From Sulfitobacter faviae (GTDB lineage Bacteria > Pseudomonadota > Alphaproteobacteria > Rhodobacterales > Rhodobacteraceae): 64,000 nucleotides of DNA. Positions within the stretch are counted from its first letter, which is position 1; each line of letters opens with the position of its first letter. The notes beneath the pieces are model-generated. The model was not told the DNA's origin, made no database searches, and saw nothing but the letters and a program-made list of their open reading frames with translations. This document shows positions 8,788 through 17,602 of the stretch, in pieces. The translations under genes and the position numbers were made by a program. The stretch lies in the NCBI RefSeq assembly GCF_029870955.1, contig NZ_PGFQ01000001.1, forward strand, positions 930,001 through 994,000. The letters are read 5' to 3'.

Positions 8788-9714
8788 TCATATTTCCTCT
8801 ACCCAAGGCGGGTTCGCCCCGGCCCGCGAAACGGTCACGGCGGCAACCCGCGCGCCATAGGCCAGCGCTTCGGAAAGCACCTCTGGCGCAAGGGTGCCGA
8901 GAGCGGATTTATGCAACTGCCGAAGCTCCGACATCTTGGCCAGAACGCCTGCATTGAACGTGTCGCCCGCGCCGACCGTATCAACGATTTCGGCTTTCAC
9001 GGCGGGCACTTGCACCTCTTCGCCATTCGCCAGATAGCCCGTCGCCCCCTCGCCCCCGCGGGTCAGGATGACAACCGATGGCCCCTTCTCTAACAACTCG
9101 GCCACCTTGTCGCGCAGCGACAGCGGCGCGGGGTTGATCCAGTTCAGATCCTCATCCGACACTTTCACGATATCCGACAGCGCCAGCATCCGGTCGAGCC
9201 TTTGGCGATAGCGTTCGATATCCTTGATGAAACCGGGGCGGATGTTGGGGTCGATCATCACCGCGCGGCCCTCGGCGTTGCGCGCCAACAGCTCGGCATA
9301 GGCATCCGCCCCCGGCTCGCAGGCCAGACTGATCCCGCCAAAATAAAGCGCCGAAACCTCGCCGGACAAGGCGGGCATATCCTCGGGCGTGATCATCCGC
9401 CCGGCGGAGTTTTCGTCATAGAAATCATAGGTCGCATGGCCGCCCACCAGCCGCACGAAGGCCAGCGTCGTCGGACGGTCGGACAGGACAACATGCGACA
9501 CATCCACATGGCTTGCCTTCAACCCGTCGACCAACAGCCGCCCGAACATATCCGACGACAGGCCCGAGAGCATACCCACCTGCGCGCCGAGCCGCCCCAA
9601 TGCGATGGCCGTGTTGAACACCGCCCCGCCCGCATGGGGCACAAAGCCATCGGGGCCCGCCTTGGTTGGGGTTGGGATCATATCGATCAGGGCTTCTCCG
9701 CAGCAAAGGATCAT
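8788..9714 (-). CDS. PfkB-family carbohydrate kinase, probably fructokinase
   Basis: A 308-residue ribokinase/PfkB-family sugar kinase. The glycine-rich N-terminal region (HAGGAVFNTAIALGRLGAQ, about 27-45) and the C-terminal ATP/anion-hole signature DTVGAGDTFNAG (about 247-258) with its catalytic aspartate are visible. It probably phosphorylates fructose at C6, feeding the Entner-Doudoroff operon just downstream. It begins 3 bases after the ROK regulator's stop, so the two are co-transcribed. The exact sugar is inferred. Confidence 0.78.
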   Translation of the reverse strand: MILCCGEALIDMIPTPTKAGPDGFVPHAGGAVFNTAIALGRLGAQVGMLSGLSSDMFGRLLVDGLKASHVDVSHVVLSDRPTTLAFVRLVGGHATYDFYDENSAGRMITPEDMPALSGEVSALYFGGISLACEPGADAYAELLARNAEGRAVMIDPNIRPGFIKDIERYRQRLDRMLALSDIVKVSDEDLNWINPAPLSLRDKVAELLEKGPSVVILTRGGEGATGYLANGEEVQVPAVKAEIVDTVGAGDTFNAGVLAKMSELRQLHKSALGTLAPEVLSEALAYGARVAAVTVSRAGANPPWVEEI

Positions 9715-9717
9715 CTG

Positions 9718-10902
9718 TCAGCCTTTCAAAAATGCGTCACGGTCGACGAGGAAACGGTCCGAAAGCGGCAGGCTCGCCGCACCGAGCGCGCGGGCGTCGC
9801 TGCCGACGGTGCCTTCGCGCAATTCGGGAAGGGTGACGCCCGGGAGGGGCCGGCCGGAAAGGTGGCGGCGGGTGCGGGCGACCAATTCGGCGCGAACCTC
9901 TGCGGGCACCGACCCGTCGATCATCACCGTGTCGAAATCAATCAGACATGTCGCGGCCCGGATCGCCTGCGCCAATGCCTCGGTCGTGCTGTCGAGCCAT
10001 GGGTGCAAGATGTCATCGCCAAAGCCCCAAGCCGCCGGATCGCTCCACGGCGCGCGGCGGGTCTCTCCGGCCTTTTGCAAGGCGCCCTCCAAAGTCGCCA
10101 AGGAAGCCACATCGACCAATTGCCGCGCCGCATCCCCGGCCAACGGCATGGAGCCGAGCGCCCCGGCATTGCCGCTTTTGCCGGTGTAGAGCTTGCTGTC
10201 CAGCACCAGCCCGCCGCCGACGAAATAGCCGATGTAGAAATAGAGGAAATCACGCGGCTTGTCCTGCGCGCCAAAGACCAGTTCCGCCCCACAAGCGGCA
10301 GAGGTGTCATTGCAGATATAGATCGGCAGATCGACTAGTTCCGCCAAAGCCGCTTCGATATCAAAGGTCTGCCACGCGCTCAGATCGCCGCCCGCGACTT
10401 CCCATTCCCAGATGCCAAACGGCAGGGCCACGCCCATCCCGGCCACCCGCGCCTGCTGCTCGGCGGAGAGGGAGGCAAGCGCGTCCTGCAAAGCGCGCGC
10501 GGCAAAGGCCATGACCACATCGGGCGTGGGATGGGCGTAGGTCTCGCTGCTGTGGCGGGTCACCTGCCCTTCGAAATCGGTCAGGATCAATTCGACGCTG
10601 CGCCGCCCGACCTTCAGCCCCAGAAAAAACGCGCCCTCGGCGTTCAGGCTGATCGGCACCGATGGCTGCCCCACCCGGCCCCGCACCCGCGCGCCTTTCT
10701 TCAGCAGACCCTCGGCTTCGAGGGCGCGCATGATGACGGAGACGGTCTGCGCCGAGAGGCCCGTGAGCCGGGCAATCTCGGCCTTGGACGTCGGCCCGCT
10801 GCGCCGGATGAGCGACAGGACCAGCCGTTCGTTATAGGCCCGCATCCCGCTCTGGTTCGAGCCGCGTGCGGCGCGGTCGGCGACTGTCTGTAGCTGCTGC
10901 AA
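9718..10902 (-). CDS. ROK-family transcriptional regulator
   Basis: A 394-residue protein: an N-terminal winged helix (SKAEIARLTGLSAQTVSVIMR, about residues 38-58, as two shorter elements) joined to a ROK kinase-like sugar-sensing domain (FLGLKVGRRSVELIL, then NDTSAACGAELVFG and YFVGGGLV). The zinc-type CxCGxxGC motif of active ROK kinases is not evident, which fits a regulator rather than a kinase. It is co-transcribed with the PfkB sugar kinase and probably represses that operon in response to sugar. Confidence 0.85.
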   Translation of the reverse strand: MQQLQTVADRAARGSNQSGMRAYNERLVLSLIRRSGPTSKAEIARLTGLSAQTVSVIMRALEAEGLLKKGARVRGRVGQPSVPISLNAEGAFFLGLKVGRRSVELILTDFEGQVTRHSSETYAHPTPDVVMAFAARALQDALASLSAEQQARVAGMGVALPFGIWEWEVAGGDLSAWQTFDIEAALAELVDLPIYICNDTSAACGAELVFGAQDKPRDFLYFYIGYFVGGGLVLDSKLYTGKSGNAGALGSMPLAGDAARQLVDVASLATLEGALQKAGETRRAPWSDPAAWGFGDDILHPWLDSTTEALAQAIRAATCLIDFDTVMIDGSVPAEVRAELVARTRRHLSGRPLPGVTLPELREGTVGSDARALGAASLPLSDRFLVDRDAFLKG

Positions 10903-10963
10903 ACTGGCCTCCCCCCCGGTTCATGCGGCGTTTCACCGGAGAAATCCCAGATGGGAGCAAGTG

Positions 10964-10992
10964 AGTCAACGCTTAAATCAATCTGATTGACT
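10964..10992. promoter_or_regulatory. Candidate operator upstream of the ROK gene
   Basis: Nested inverted repeats: AGTCAA (10964-10969) pairs with TTGACT (10987-10992), and AATCA (10976-10980) pairs with TGATT (10984-10988). They lie about 60-90 bases upstream of the ROK gene in an AT-rich patch, a good position for autoregulation. Confidence 0.35.
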
Positions 10993-11044
10993 TATTGCGC
11001 GATGAAGGGCCGACCGCCCAGAGACGAGCGGCCCGCTTTTGCGG

Positions 11045-12115
11045 TTAATCCGCCACCGTGATCCCGATTTTCCCCATATGGGACTTTTCGATGAACGCCT
11101 CCTGCGCCTGTTTCAGATCGCGCAGCGCATAGCTTTCCGCCACGACAGGCCGGATTTCCCCGCGTTCGATATAGCCCACCAGATCGGCAAAAACGCTCGG
11201 CTCTTGCCGGGTGCTGCCCATCAGGGTCAGGTCCTTGAGGTAGAGCGTGCGCAGGTCCAACTCCACGATCGGCCCGGCAATCGCGCCCGAGGTCACATAG
11301 CGCCCGCGCGTCACCAGCGCGTCGAGCAGTTTGGGCCAACCCGCCCCTCCGACGAGGTCGAGCACCACGTCATAGCTGTCCTCCGGCAGGGCCGCATCCC
11401 GGTCGAACGTCTCATCCGCGCCAAGCGCCTTCAGCGCCTCCATCTTGCCGGGGCTGGTCACCGCCGTCACATGCGCGCCGCGCCGTTTCGCCAGTTGCAC
11501 CGCCGCAGAGCCGACCCCGCCCGAGGCGCCGGTGATCAACACACGCTCGGCCCCCAAAGCGGCCCGCTGGATCATCCCCTCGGCAGTCGAAAAGGCGCAG
11601 GGAAAGGAGGCGAGCTCAACGTCTGTGAGGGGGCTGTCGACCCGCAGCGCGTTGCTGGCCTCGGCGGTGGCATATTCCGCAAAACCGCCGTCTCGCTCCG
11701 ATCCGAAGGTAACGAGATCATCCGGCCCCGCGCCCGCAGGGCTGTACATGGGCCGGATCAGAACCCGCTCGCCGATGCGGCCTTGATCGACACCCGTGCC
11801 CACGGCCACGACCTCTCCGCAGCAATCGGCCCCTTGGATGCGCGGAAAACTCAGTGCGCCAGACCAGCCGCCATCGGCGTCCGACGCGCCGCCGTAGCCC
11901 TCGCTCGCCGCCGAGCCGGTGTCGCCGCGCACCGCTTTGGAATACCAGCCTGTGCGGGTGTTCACATCCGTGTTGTTCACCGCCGCCGCGCCGACGCGAA
12001 CCAGAACCTCCCCGGCGGCGGGCTTTGGCAGCGCGACATCCTCGCGCCACTCCAGCTTGTCCAAGCCGCCATGGCCGGTCAGCAGCATCGCTTTCATGGT
12101 CTTCGGTAGGGTCAT
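11045..12115 (-). CDS. MDR-superfamily (zinc-type/quinone) NADPH oxidoreductase
   Basis: A 356-residue medium-chain dehydrogenase/reductase. The N-terminal GroES-like domain (AGEVLVRVGAAAVNNTDVN) is followed by a Rossmann domain with the nucleotide-binding ITGASGGVGSAAVQLA (about residues 194-209). It resembles quinone oxidoreductase or cinnamyl-alcohol-dehydrogenase-like members; the substrate cannot be told. An AAGGAG element precedes the ATG at 12115. It is divergent from a TetR-type gene with an 88-base shared control region, so it is the likely target of that repressor. Confidence 0.8.
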   Translation of the reverse strand: MTLPKTMKAMLLTGHGGLDKLEWREDVALPKPAAGEVLVRVGAAAVNNTDVNTRTGWYSKAVRGDTGSAASEGYGGASDADGGWSGALSFPRIQGADCCGEVVAVGTGVDQGRIGERVLIRPMYSPAGAGPDDLVTFGSERDGGFAEYATAEASNALRVDSPLTDVELASFPCAFSTAEGMIQRAALGAERVLITGASGGVGSAAVQLAKRRGAHVTAVTSPGKMEALKALGADETFDRDAALPEDSYDVVLDLVGGAGWPKLLDALVTRGRYVTSGAIAGPIVELDLRTLYLKDLTLMGSTRQEPSVFADLVGYIERGEIRPVVAESYALRDLKQAQEAFIEKSHMGKIGITVAD

Positions 12116-12161
12116 CGCTCGGGCTCCTTCAGCGGCAGAATGGTAAAGTGTAGAATGATTG

Positions 12162-12193
12162 CTCTACTTGCGTAGGTAGAGCGCCCCCTCTAC
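12162..12193. promoter_or_regulatory. Candidate TetR operator in divergent promoter region
   Basis: Three copies of one half-site lie in alternating orientation: CTCTAC (12162-12167), GTAGAG (12176-12181) and CTCTAC (12188-12193). They form two overlapping inverted repeats, with CTAC-TTGC-GTAG nested inside the first. The cluster sits between the divergent oxidoreductase and TetR-type genes, where a TetR dimer would control both. Confidence 0.5.
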
Positions 12194-12203
12194 ATCGTCA
12201 AGC

Positions 12204-12736
12204 ATGACAGATACCAAAAGCAAGATCGCCGCCGGGCTGGAACGTGCCTTTGCCACCCGCGGCTTTGCCGACCCCAGCGTCGAAGACCTGCGCGATGCGG
12301 CCGGGGTGAGCCTGCGCACGCTCTACAAATACACCCCTCTCGCGCCGAAATGGTACTGGCCGCGCTAGAGAACCGGCAACAACGCTATCTGGCGCTGGTC
12401 TTCGGCGATCTGCCCGAGACCCCGACCGAGGCGCTGGAGACAATTCTGGCCCGCGTCGGGCAGTGGATGGAGACGGAAACCTCGCACGGCTGCCTGTTCC
12501 ACGCCGCCGTGGCCGCCGATCCCGGCAGCGAAAAACTGCACGCCTTGCTCTCGCGCCATAAGGCCGAGGTCGCGGCCAAAGCCGCCGCAGCCGCCAATAT
12601 GCCGGGTGCGGAGACTGAGTTGCTGCTGATCCTCGAAGGGCTCACGCAGACTTGGCCGCTGCGCGGGGCGCAGGCGGTGACCGCCGCGCAGCATTTGGCC
12701 AAAACGCTGCTGCGCGATGCGCGCCAGCACCAATGA
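12204..12736 (+). CDS. TetR-family transcriptional regulator, frameshifted
   Basis: A reconstructed repressor of about 177 residues. The first frame starts at 12204 and gives the TetR helix-turn-helix (VEDLRDAAGVSLRTLYKY). One base is missing at about 12337, after ACCCC; the protein resumes as SRAEMVLAALENRQQRYLAL in the next frame and ends at 12736. The ligand-binding C-terminal half follows. It is divergent from the MDR oxidoreductase gene and followed 18 bases later by an EamA exporter, so it probably controls both. Confidence 0.8.
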
Positions 12737-12754
12737 CATGCTAGGGACGTTTTC

Positions 12755-13690
12755 ATGATGCAAGGCCACCGCTGGGGCGTGATCGCCATCCTTTTCGCCG
12801 CTGTGGTCTGGGGCACGACCGGCACCGCCGCCACCTTCGCCCCCGAGGTCAGCGCCGCCGCCATCGGTGCCGCTGCCATGGGGCTGGGCGGGATCGCACA
12901 GGCCCTCTGCGCCGGGCGGGGCATCCTGAACCAACGGCGGCGGCTCTGGCAACAGCGCCGCCTTCTGGTCATCGGGGCGCTGGCCGTGGCGATCTATCCG
13001 CTGGCCTTTTACGGCGCGATGCGGCTGGCGGGGGTGACGGTGGGGACGGTCATCACCATCGGCTCTGCCCCGCTGCTCTCGGCGCTGATCGAATACCTGT
13101 TGGATGGCCGCCGCCTGACCCTGCGCTGGTCCTTCGGGGCGGCGGTCGGGCTGATCGGCATGGGGTTGATCTGCTTGGCCGAGGGCGATGCCCATGGCAG
13201 CGCGGTAAGCGCACCTTCCGTCCCTCTGGGCGTTTTGCTGGGTCTGATCGGCGGCTTCACCTACGCGCTTTATTCGTGGAGCGCGCGCCGGATGATGCTG
13301 CAAGGCACCCGCTCTGCCGTGGCCATGGGGGCGACCTTTGGGCTGGGCGGGCTCTTGCTGATGCCGGTGCTGGCGGTTTCAGGCGGGGTGTTTCTGGCCT
13401 CTTGGACCAACGCCGCGGTGGGGCTCTACATGGCCGCCGTGCCGATGTTTCTGGGCTATATCGCCTTCGGCTACGGCCTTGCCCGGGTTGAGGCGAGCAC
13501 GGCCACCGTGATCACCTTGTTCGAGCCGGTCGTCGCGGCGGTGCTGGCCGTGGTCATCGTGGGCGAACGCCTGCCCCCGCTGGGCTGGGTCGGCGTGGCG
13601 CTGGTGATCGGCTGTTTGGCCATCATCACCCTGCCCGCCCCGCGACGGCTGCGGCGGCACACACCTGCCCCGCCGCCGCGCGCCACCTAG
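12755..13690 (+). CDS. EamA/DMT-family transporter
   Basis: A 311-residue inner-membrane protein with about ten hydrophobic segments arranged as two EamA repeats, typical of drug/metabolite transporters (RhaT/YdcZ type). The start of the first repeat (FAAVVWGTTGTAATF) and the second repeat (GGFTYALYSWSARR, then EPVVAAVLAVVIVGE) are visible. These proteins usually export metabolites or amino acids; the substrate is unknown. It lies 18 bases after the TetR-type gene and converges on the 2-hydroxyacid dehydrogenase gene with 13 bases between stops. Confidence 0.85.
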   Translation: MMQGHRWGVIAILFAAVVWGTTGTAATFAPEVSAAAIGAAAMGLGGIAQALCAGRGILNQRRRLWQQRRLLVIGALAVAIYPLAFYGAMRLAGVTVGTVITIGSAPLLSALIEYLLDGRRLTLRWSFGAAVGLIGMGLICLAEGDAHGSAVSAPSVPLGVLLGLIGGFTYALYSWSARRMMLQGTRSAVAMGATFGLGGLLLMPVLAVSGGVFLASWTNAAVGLYMAAVPMFLGYIAFGYGLARVEASTATVITLFEPVVAAVLAVVIVGERLPPLGWVGVALVIGCLAIITLPAPRRLRRHTPAPPPRAT

Positions 13691-13703
13691 GCGGCCGCTG
13701 CCG

Positions 13704-14663
13704 CTAAAGCTGATCCGGCGGCGTCTCACCCCGGAAAAAGTGGTCGAGATTGTCCAGCGCCTTGAAACCCATCGCATCACGGGTGGCCACGGTGGCGCTA
13801 CCGACATGGGGCATCATCATCACGTTATCATGGGCCGCAAAGGCCGGGTTGCCGCCCGGCTCGGTCACGAAGCAATCCAACCCCGCCGCGCCGACATGGC
13901 CCGAGGTAAGCGCGTCGAGCAGCGCCGCCTCCTCCACCAGATTGCCCCGCGCGGTGTTTACGATCACGCAGCCCTTGGGCAGCCGCGCCAAACGCGCGGC
14001 GTTCATCAGGCCCACCGTCTCGGGCGTGGCGGGGCAGTGCAGCGAGAGGAAATCCGAGACCGCCAGCAGGTCGTCCAATTCGGCGTGATAAGTCGCCCCC
14101 GCCTCCGCTTCCGGGTCAAGACGGCGGCGGTTGTGGTAATGTATTTCCATGTCCAGCCCCCGCGCCTTGCGGGCAAAGGCCCGGCCCACGCCGCCCATCC
14201 CGATGATGCCAAGCCGCGCGCCGGAAAGCTGTTTGCCCACCAGCATCGCAGGCGACCACGACTGCCACTGCCCGCTGCGCACCAGCCGGTCCCCGGCAAC
14301 CGCGTGACGGGCCGCCCCCAGCATCAACATCAGCGCCAGTTCCGCCGTGGCATCCGACAGAACACCGGGCGTGTTCGTCACCACGATCCCCCGCGCCTTG
14401 AGGCTGGGCAGATCGCAGTGATCGACGCCCACGGAATGGTTCGCGATGATCTTGAGCCGGGGGTCGAGCCGGGCCACCACCTCGGCGCTGAAATGTTCGG
14501 AATGACAGGGGATCATGCCATCGACACGCGCGCTCATCGCGATGATGTCCTCGGCGTTGCCGGGCTTGTCGGCGGGGTCCCAGATCACCTCGTAATCCCG
14601 CCGCGCGCGGTCGAGCGTGGCCTCTGACAGCTGCCGGGTGATCCAAATGACGGGTTTGCCCAT
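13704..14663 (-). CDS. D-2-hydroxyacid dehydrogenase (glyoxylate/hydroxypyruvate reductase-like)
   Basis: A 319-residue NAD(P)-dependent D-2-hydroxyacid dehydrogenase. The Rossmann motif GMGGVGRAFA (about 155-164), the catalytic arginine region NTARGN and the catalytic histidine region MPHVGSAT near residue 290 are visible. Members reduce glyoxylate, hydroxypyruvate or other 2-keto acids. It is the last gene of the TRAP transporter-amidase operon, 3 bases after a small membrane-protein gene, so its substrate may derive from the imported compound. Confidence 0.85.
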   Translation of the reverse strand: MGKPVIWITRQLSEATLDRARRDYEVIWDPADKPGNAEDIIAMSARVDGMIPCHSEHFSAEVVARLDPRLKIIANHSVGVDHCDLPSLKARGIVVTNTPGVLSDATAELALMLMLGAARHAVAGDRLVRSGQWQSWSPAMLVGKQLSGARLGIIGMGGVGRAFARKARGLDMEIHYHNRRRLDPEAEAGATYHAELDDLLAVSDFLSLHCPATPETVGLMNAARLARLPKGCVIVNTARGNLVEEAALLDALTSGHVGAAGLDCFVTEPGGNPAFAAHDNVMMMPHVGSATVATRDAMGFKALDNLDHFFRGETPPDQL

Positions 14664-14666
14664 GGC

Positions 14667-14828
14667 TCAGTCCCGATCTTTCCGGCTGGAGGTGAAAAAG
14701 TCATAGGCCACAAAAGCCAGCGTCACTGCGACGATGATGATCAGGTCGATGCTGGGCACCTCAACGGCGAGGATCAGCAAAAACACCGCAATCGCGGCAA
14801 AGGCGAGCAGGGCAAGTAGGCGGTTCAT
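14667..14828 (-). CDS. Small two-helix membrane protein
   Basis: A 53-residue protein with two hydrophobic segments (about residues 3-24 and 30-46) and a charged C-terminus (SSRKDRD). The start at 14828 (MNRLLALLAF) is preferred: a longer frame would overlap the amidase stop, and a GAGGATGAG ribosome site lies just before this ATG. It sits in the operon between amidase and 2-hydroxyacid dehydrogenase. No family is recognised. Confidence 0.6.
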   Translation of the reverse strand: MNRLLALLAFAAIAVFLLILAVEVPSIDLIIIVAVTLAFVAYDFFTSSRKDRD

Positions 14829-14838
14829 GGTCTCATCC

Positions 14839-16176
14839 TCATTCAGTTGCACCATCGGCCCAGTCGAAAAGCCACTGGGCGCTGCGCATCAGACGCCCGT
14901 CTTGACCGTGACCGCCGACCAGTTGCACCCCCATCGGCAAGCCCTCTTCCGAAGTCATCAACGGCAGGGTCACACAGGGGCTGCCGCAGAGCGTCCAAAG
15001 ACCGTTGAAAATCGGATCACCGGTGGTCTTTAACCCGCGCGGCGCGGGGCCGGTGGCCGCGGGGCAGAGCAGTACGTCGCAACGGGTCAGCAGTTCTTCC
15101 AGCGCGGCGGTCAGCACCTTGGGCAGGTCGCGGGCCGATTGGTAATCGCGGGCCAGCACCTTATTGCCCGCCTCCATCGCCTCCCGCGCCACGGGTGAGA
15201 GCAGCTCGGCCCCGTCGCGCAGATAGGGGTAGAAGTGATAGGCCATCTCGGCAAAGTTGATGCGTTTGCGCGCCTCGGCGGCCTCGTTAAAGACCGGCGG
15301 CAGGGGCATCTCGAAAGCCTGATCGCCAAGGGCTGCGACCAGTTCTTCAAAGGCGGCGTGCAACTGCGGATCGGCACCCTCCCACCCCGGCGGGCGGACA
15401 AAGCCGAAAACCGGCGGGATCGGCGGCGCGCTGGTCGCCTCGGCCAAGAGCGCGGGGGTCGGGGCAAGCTCGGTCGCGCTGTCTTCGGGATCATGGCCAA
15501 ACAGCACCTCGGCCAGCAGCGCGGCCCCGGCGGGATCGCTGGCAAAGACGCCAATGGTGTCGAGCGAGGGCGATTGCGTCAGCACTCCCCGGCGCGGGAT
15601 CGCGCCGAAGGTTGGTTTGAACCCGGTGACCCCACAAAAAGACGCAGGCCGGATCACCGACCCGCCGGTCTGCGTGCCGATGGCCAAGGGCACCATCCCA
15701 TCGGCCACCGCCGCCGCCGACCCTTGGGACGAGCCGCCGGGGCTATGCGCCGGATTATGCGGATTGGTGGTCTTGTTCGGATGCATGAAGGCCAGTTCGG
15801 TCGTGACCGTCTTGCCCATGATGATCGCGCCTTCGGCCCGCAGCCGCTCGACGATGAAAGCATCGCGCAGCGGCACCCGCCCCTTGTCCTGCGCCGCGCC
15901 ATTTTCGGTGGGGATGCTGCGCGTGTCGATCACGTCTTTCAGCCCCACCGGCAGCCCGTGCAGCCGCCCCAGCGGCCTGCCCGCCCGGCGATGATTGTCG
16001 AGCGCTCGGGCCTGCGCGCGGGCGAATTCGGGGTCGAACCACGCCCAAGCGCCCACTACCTCCTCGCGCGCCTCAATCCGCGCGATGTAGCTTTCCACCA
16101 GCGCCAGCGCATCCAATGCGCCGGTCGCCAAACGGTCCCGCAACTCGACCACGCCAAGGGCTGCTGCGGCGGTCAT
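14839..16176 (-). CDS. Amidase (amidase-signature family)
   Basis: A 445-residue amidase-signature hydrolase. The Ser-cisSer-Lys triad contexts are visible: lysine in PVGLKDVIDT, cis-serine in GGSSQGSAAA and the nucleophile in GTQTGGSVIRP. It hydrolyses an amide to acid and ammonia. The start at 16176 (MTAAAALG) was chosen because TGAGG lies 8 bases upstream; two longer in-frame starts overlap dctM. It begins 8 bases after the dctM stop, which suggests that it acts on the compound taken up by the TRAP transporter. It is not the GatA subunit of the tRNA amidotransferase, as no gatB or gatC is nearby. Confidence 0.85.
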   Translation of the reverse strand: MTAAAALGVVELRDRLATGALDALALVESYIARIEAREEVVGAWAWFDPEFARAQARALDNHRRAGRPLGRLHGLPVGLKDVIDTRSIPTENGAAQDKGRVPLRDAFIVERLRAEGAIIMGKTVTTELAFMHPNKTTNPHNPAHSPGGSSQGSAAAVADGMVPLAIGTQTGGSVIRPASFCGVTGFKPTFGAIPRRGVLTQSPSLDTIGVFASDPAGAALLAEVLFGHDPEDSATELAPTPALLAEATSAPPIPPVFGFVRPPGWEGADPQLHAAFEELVAALGDQAFEMPLPPVFNEAAEARKRINFAEMAYHFYPYLRDGAELLSPVAREAMEAGNKVLARDYQSARDLPKVLTAALEELLTRCDVLLCPAATGPAPRGLKTTGDPIFNGLWTLCGSPCVTLPLMTSEEGLPMGVQLVGGHGQDGRLMRSAQWLFDWADGATE

Positions 16177-16183
16177 CCGTGCC

Positions 16184-17602
16184 TCAGCGCCCATAGAACA
16201 CCTCCGGCAGGTAGAAGACGATCTGCGGGAAGACATACATCAAGATCATCGACAGGATCACGCAGAACAGGAAGGGCATGACGCCTGCGAAGATCTGCGT
16301 CAGGCGCAGTTCGGGCGGGGCGATCCCCTTGAGGTAATAGGCCGACATCGCCATCGGTGGCGTCAGGAACGAGGTCTGCAGGTTCAGCGCCACGAGGATG
16401 CCGAAAAACAGCGGGTCGATTTCGAAGACGGCCAGCAGAGGCAGGAAGATCGGCACGAAGATGATGATGATCTCGGACCATTCCAGCGGCCAACCCAGCA
16501 GGAAGATGATCAGCTGCGCGAGGATCAGGAACATGATCGGCGACAGGTTCAGCGACTGCACGAACTCCGAGATCACATGCTCCCCACCAAGGTAGGAGAA
16601 CACCGCCGAGAAGGTGTAGGAGCCGACGAAAAGCCAGCAGACCATCGCCGTGGTGCGCACCGTGAGATAGACGCTTTCGCGCATCCGCTGCCATGTCATC
16701 GCACGGTAAATGAAGGCGAGGAAGATGCCGCCGAGCGCGCCGATCGAAGCCGCCTCTGTCGGGGTGGCGAGGCCGAAGAGGATCGAGCCCAGCACAGCAA
16801 AGATGAGGAAGGCCAGCGGCAGGAAGGAGGTGGCGATCATCAGCAACAGCTTGCCCATCGGCATGTCTGGCACCTCATCCGCCGTGGGGCGCGGGGCCGA
16901 GGAGGGCTGCAAGAGCGAGCGCCCGATGATGTAGATCAGGTAGAGCCCCACCAGCGTCAGCCCCGGCAGGAGTGCGGCCGCATAAAGCCGCACGATGGAG
17001 ACATTCGTCGCCGCCGCATAGACGATCAGCATGATCGAGGGCGGGATCAGGATGCCCAAGGTGCCGCCGGCGCAGATGATGCCGGCGGCGAAGGACGGGT
17101 TGTAGCGCGCCTTGAGCATCGCGGGCAGCGCCAGAAGCCCCATCAGCGTCACCACCGCGCCGACGATGCCCGTGGCGGTGGCGAACAGCGCGCAGGTGAT
17201 CAGCGCGGCCACGCCCATGGAGCCGGGGATGTTCTTGGAGGCGATGTTGAGCGTGGTGAAGAGCCGGTCGACGATATTCGACCGCTCCACGATATAGCCC
17301 ATGAAGAGGAACAGCGGCACCGCCGTGAGCACTTCGTTCGACATCACCGTGAAGGTTTGGTTCACGAAAAGGTCGAATATTCGGTTGTTGAAGAACCCGT
17401 CAAGCCAGGTCGACCATTGCTCCCATTGGCCGGCCCCCTCGTCCAGCCGGTCGAAACTGCGCCACATGCGGCGCGCGTCGAAATAGGCGTAGTAGCCAAA
17501 GCCGATGCCCATGGCCATCAGCGTGAAAGCAATCGGAAAGCCCAAGAAAACAAAGACGATGAACAGCCCAAGCATCATCAGGGCGATTTGCGGATCGGTC
17601 AT
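16184..17602 (-). CDS. dctM: TRAP transporter large permease, mannitol/chloroaromatic type
   Basis: A 472-residue DctM-type permease of about 12-13 membrane segments that drives sodium-coupled uptake. It is about 45 residues longer than standard DctM; the extra part lies in the first loop (about residues 35-75), as in the large subunits of the FcbT-like mannitol/chloroaromatic branch. Landmarks are FLFMGYIVERSNIV and GGTLGILIPPSIMLIVYA. Its ATG overlaps the dctQ stop (ATGA). The true substrate is unknown; the linked amidase and 2-hydroxyacid dehydrogenase suggest an amide or hydroxy/keto acid. Confidence 0.88.
   Translation of the reverse strand: MTDPQIALMMLGLFIVFVFLGFPIAFTLMAMGIGFGYYAYFDARRMWRSFDRLDEGAGQWEQWSTWLDGFFNNRIFDLFVNQTFTVMSNEVLTAVPLFLFMGYIVERSNIVDRLFTTLNIASKNIPGSMGVAALITCALFATATGIVGAVVTLMGLLALPAMLKARYNPSFAAGIICAGGTLGILIPPSIMLIVYAAATNVSIVRLYAAALLPGLTLVGLYLIYIIGRSLLQPSSAPRPTADEVPDMPMGKLLLMIATSFLPLAFLIFAVLGSILFGLATPTEAASIGALGGIFLAFIYRAMTWQRMRESVYLTVRTTAMVCWLFVGSYTFSAVFSYLGGEHVISEFVQSLNLSPIMFLILAQLIIFLLGWPLEWSEIIIIFVPIFLPLLAVFEIDPLFFGILVALNLQTSFLTPPMAMSAYYLKGIAPPELRLTQIFAGVMPFLFCVILSMILMYVFPQIVFYLPEVFYGR

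Noticed and set aside
12365..13303. Minus-strand frame opposite the TetR and EamA genes
   Set aside because: Low-complexity Gln/Arg/Ala protein crossing two well-supported genes; a shadow.
14839..16176. Amidase at 14839 as GatA of the tRNA amidotransferase
   Set aside because: No gatB or gatC nearby, and it is embedded in a TRAP transporter operon.
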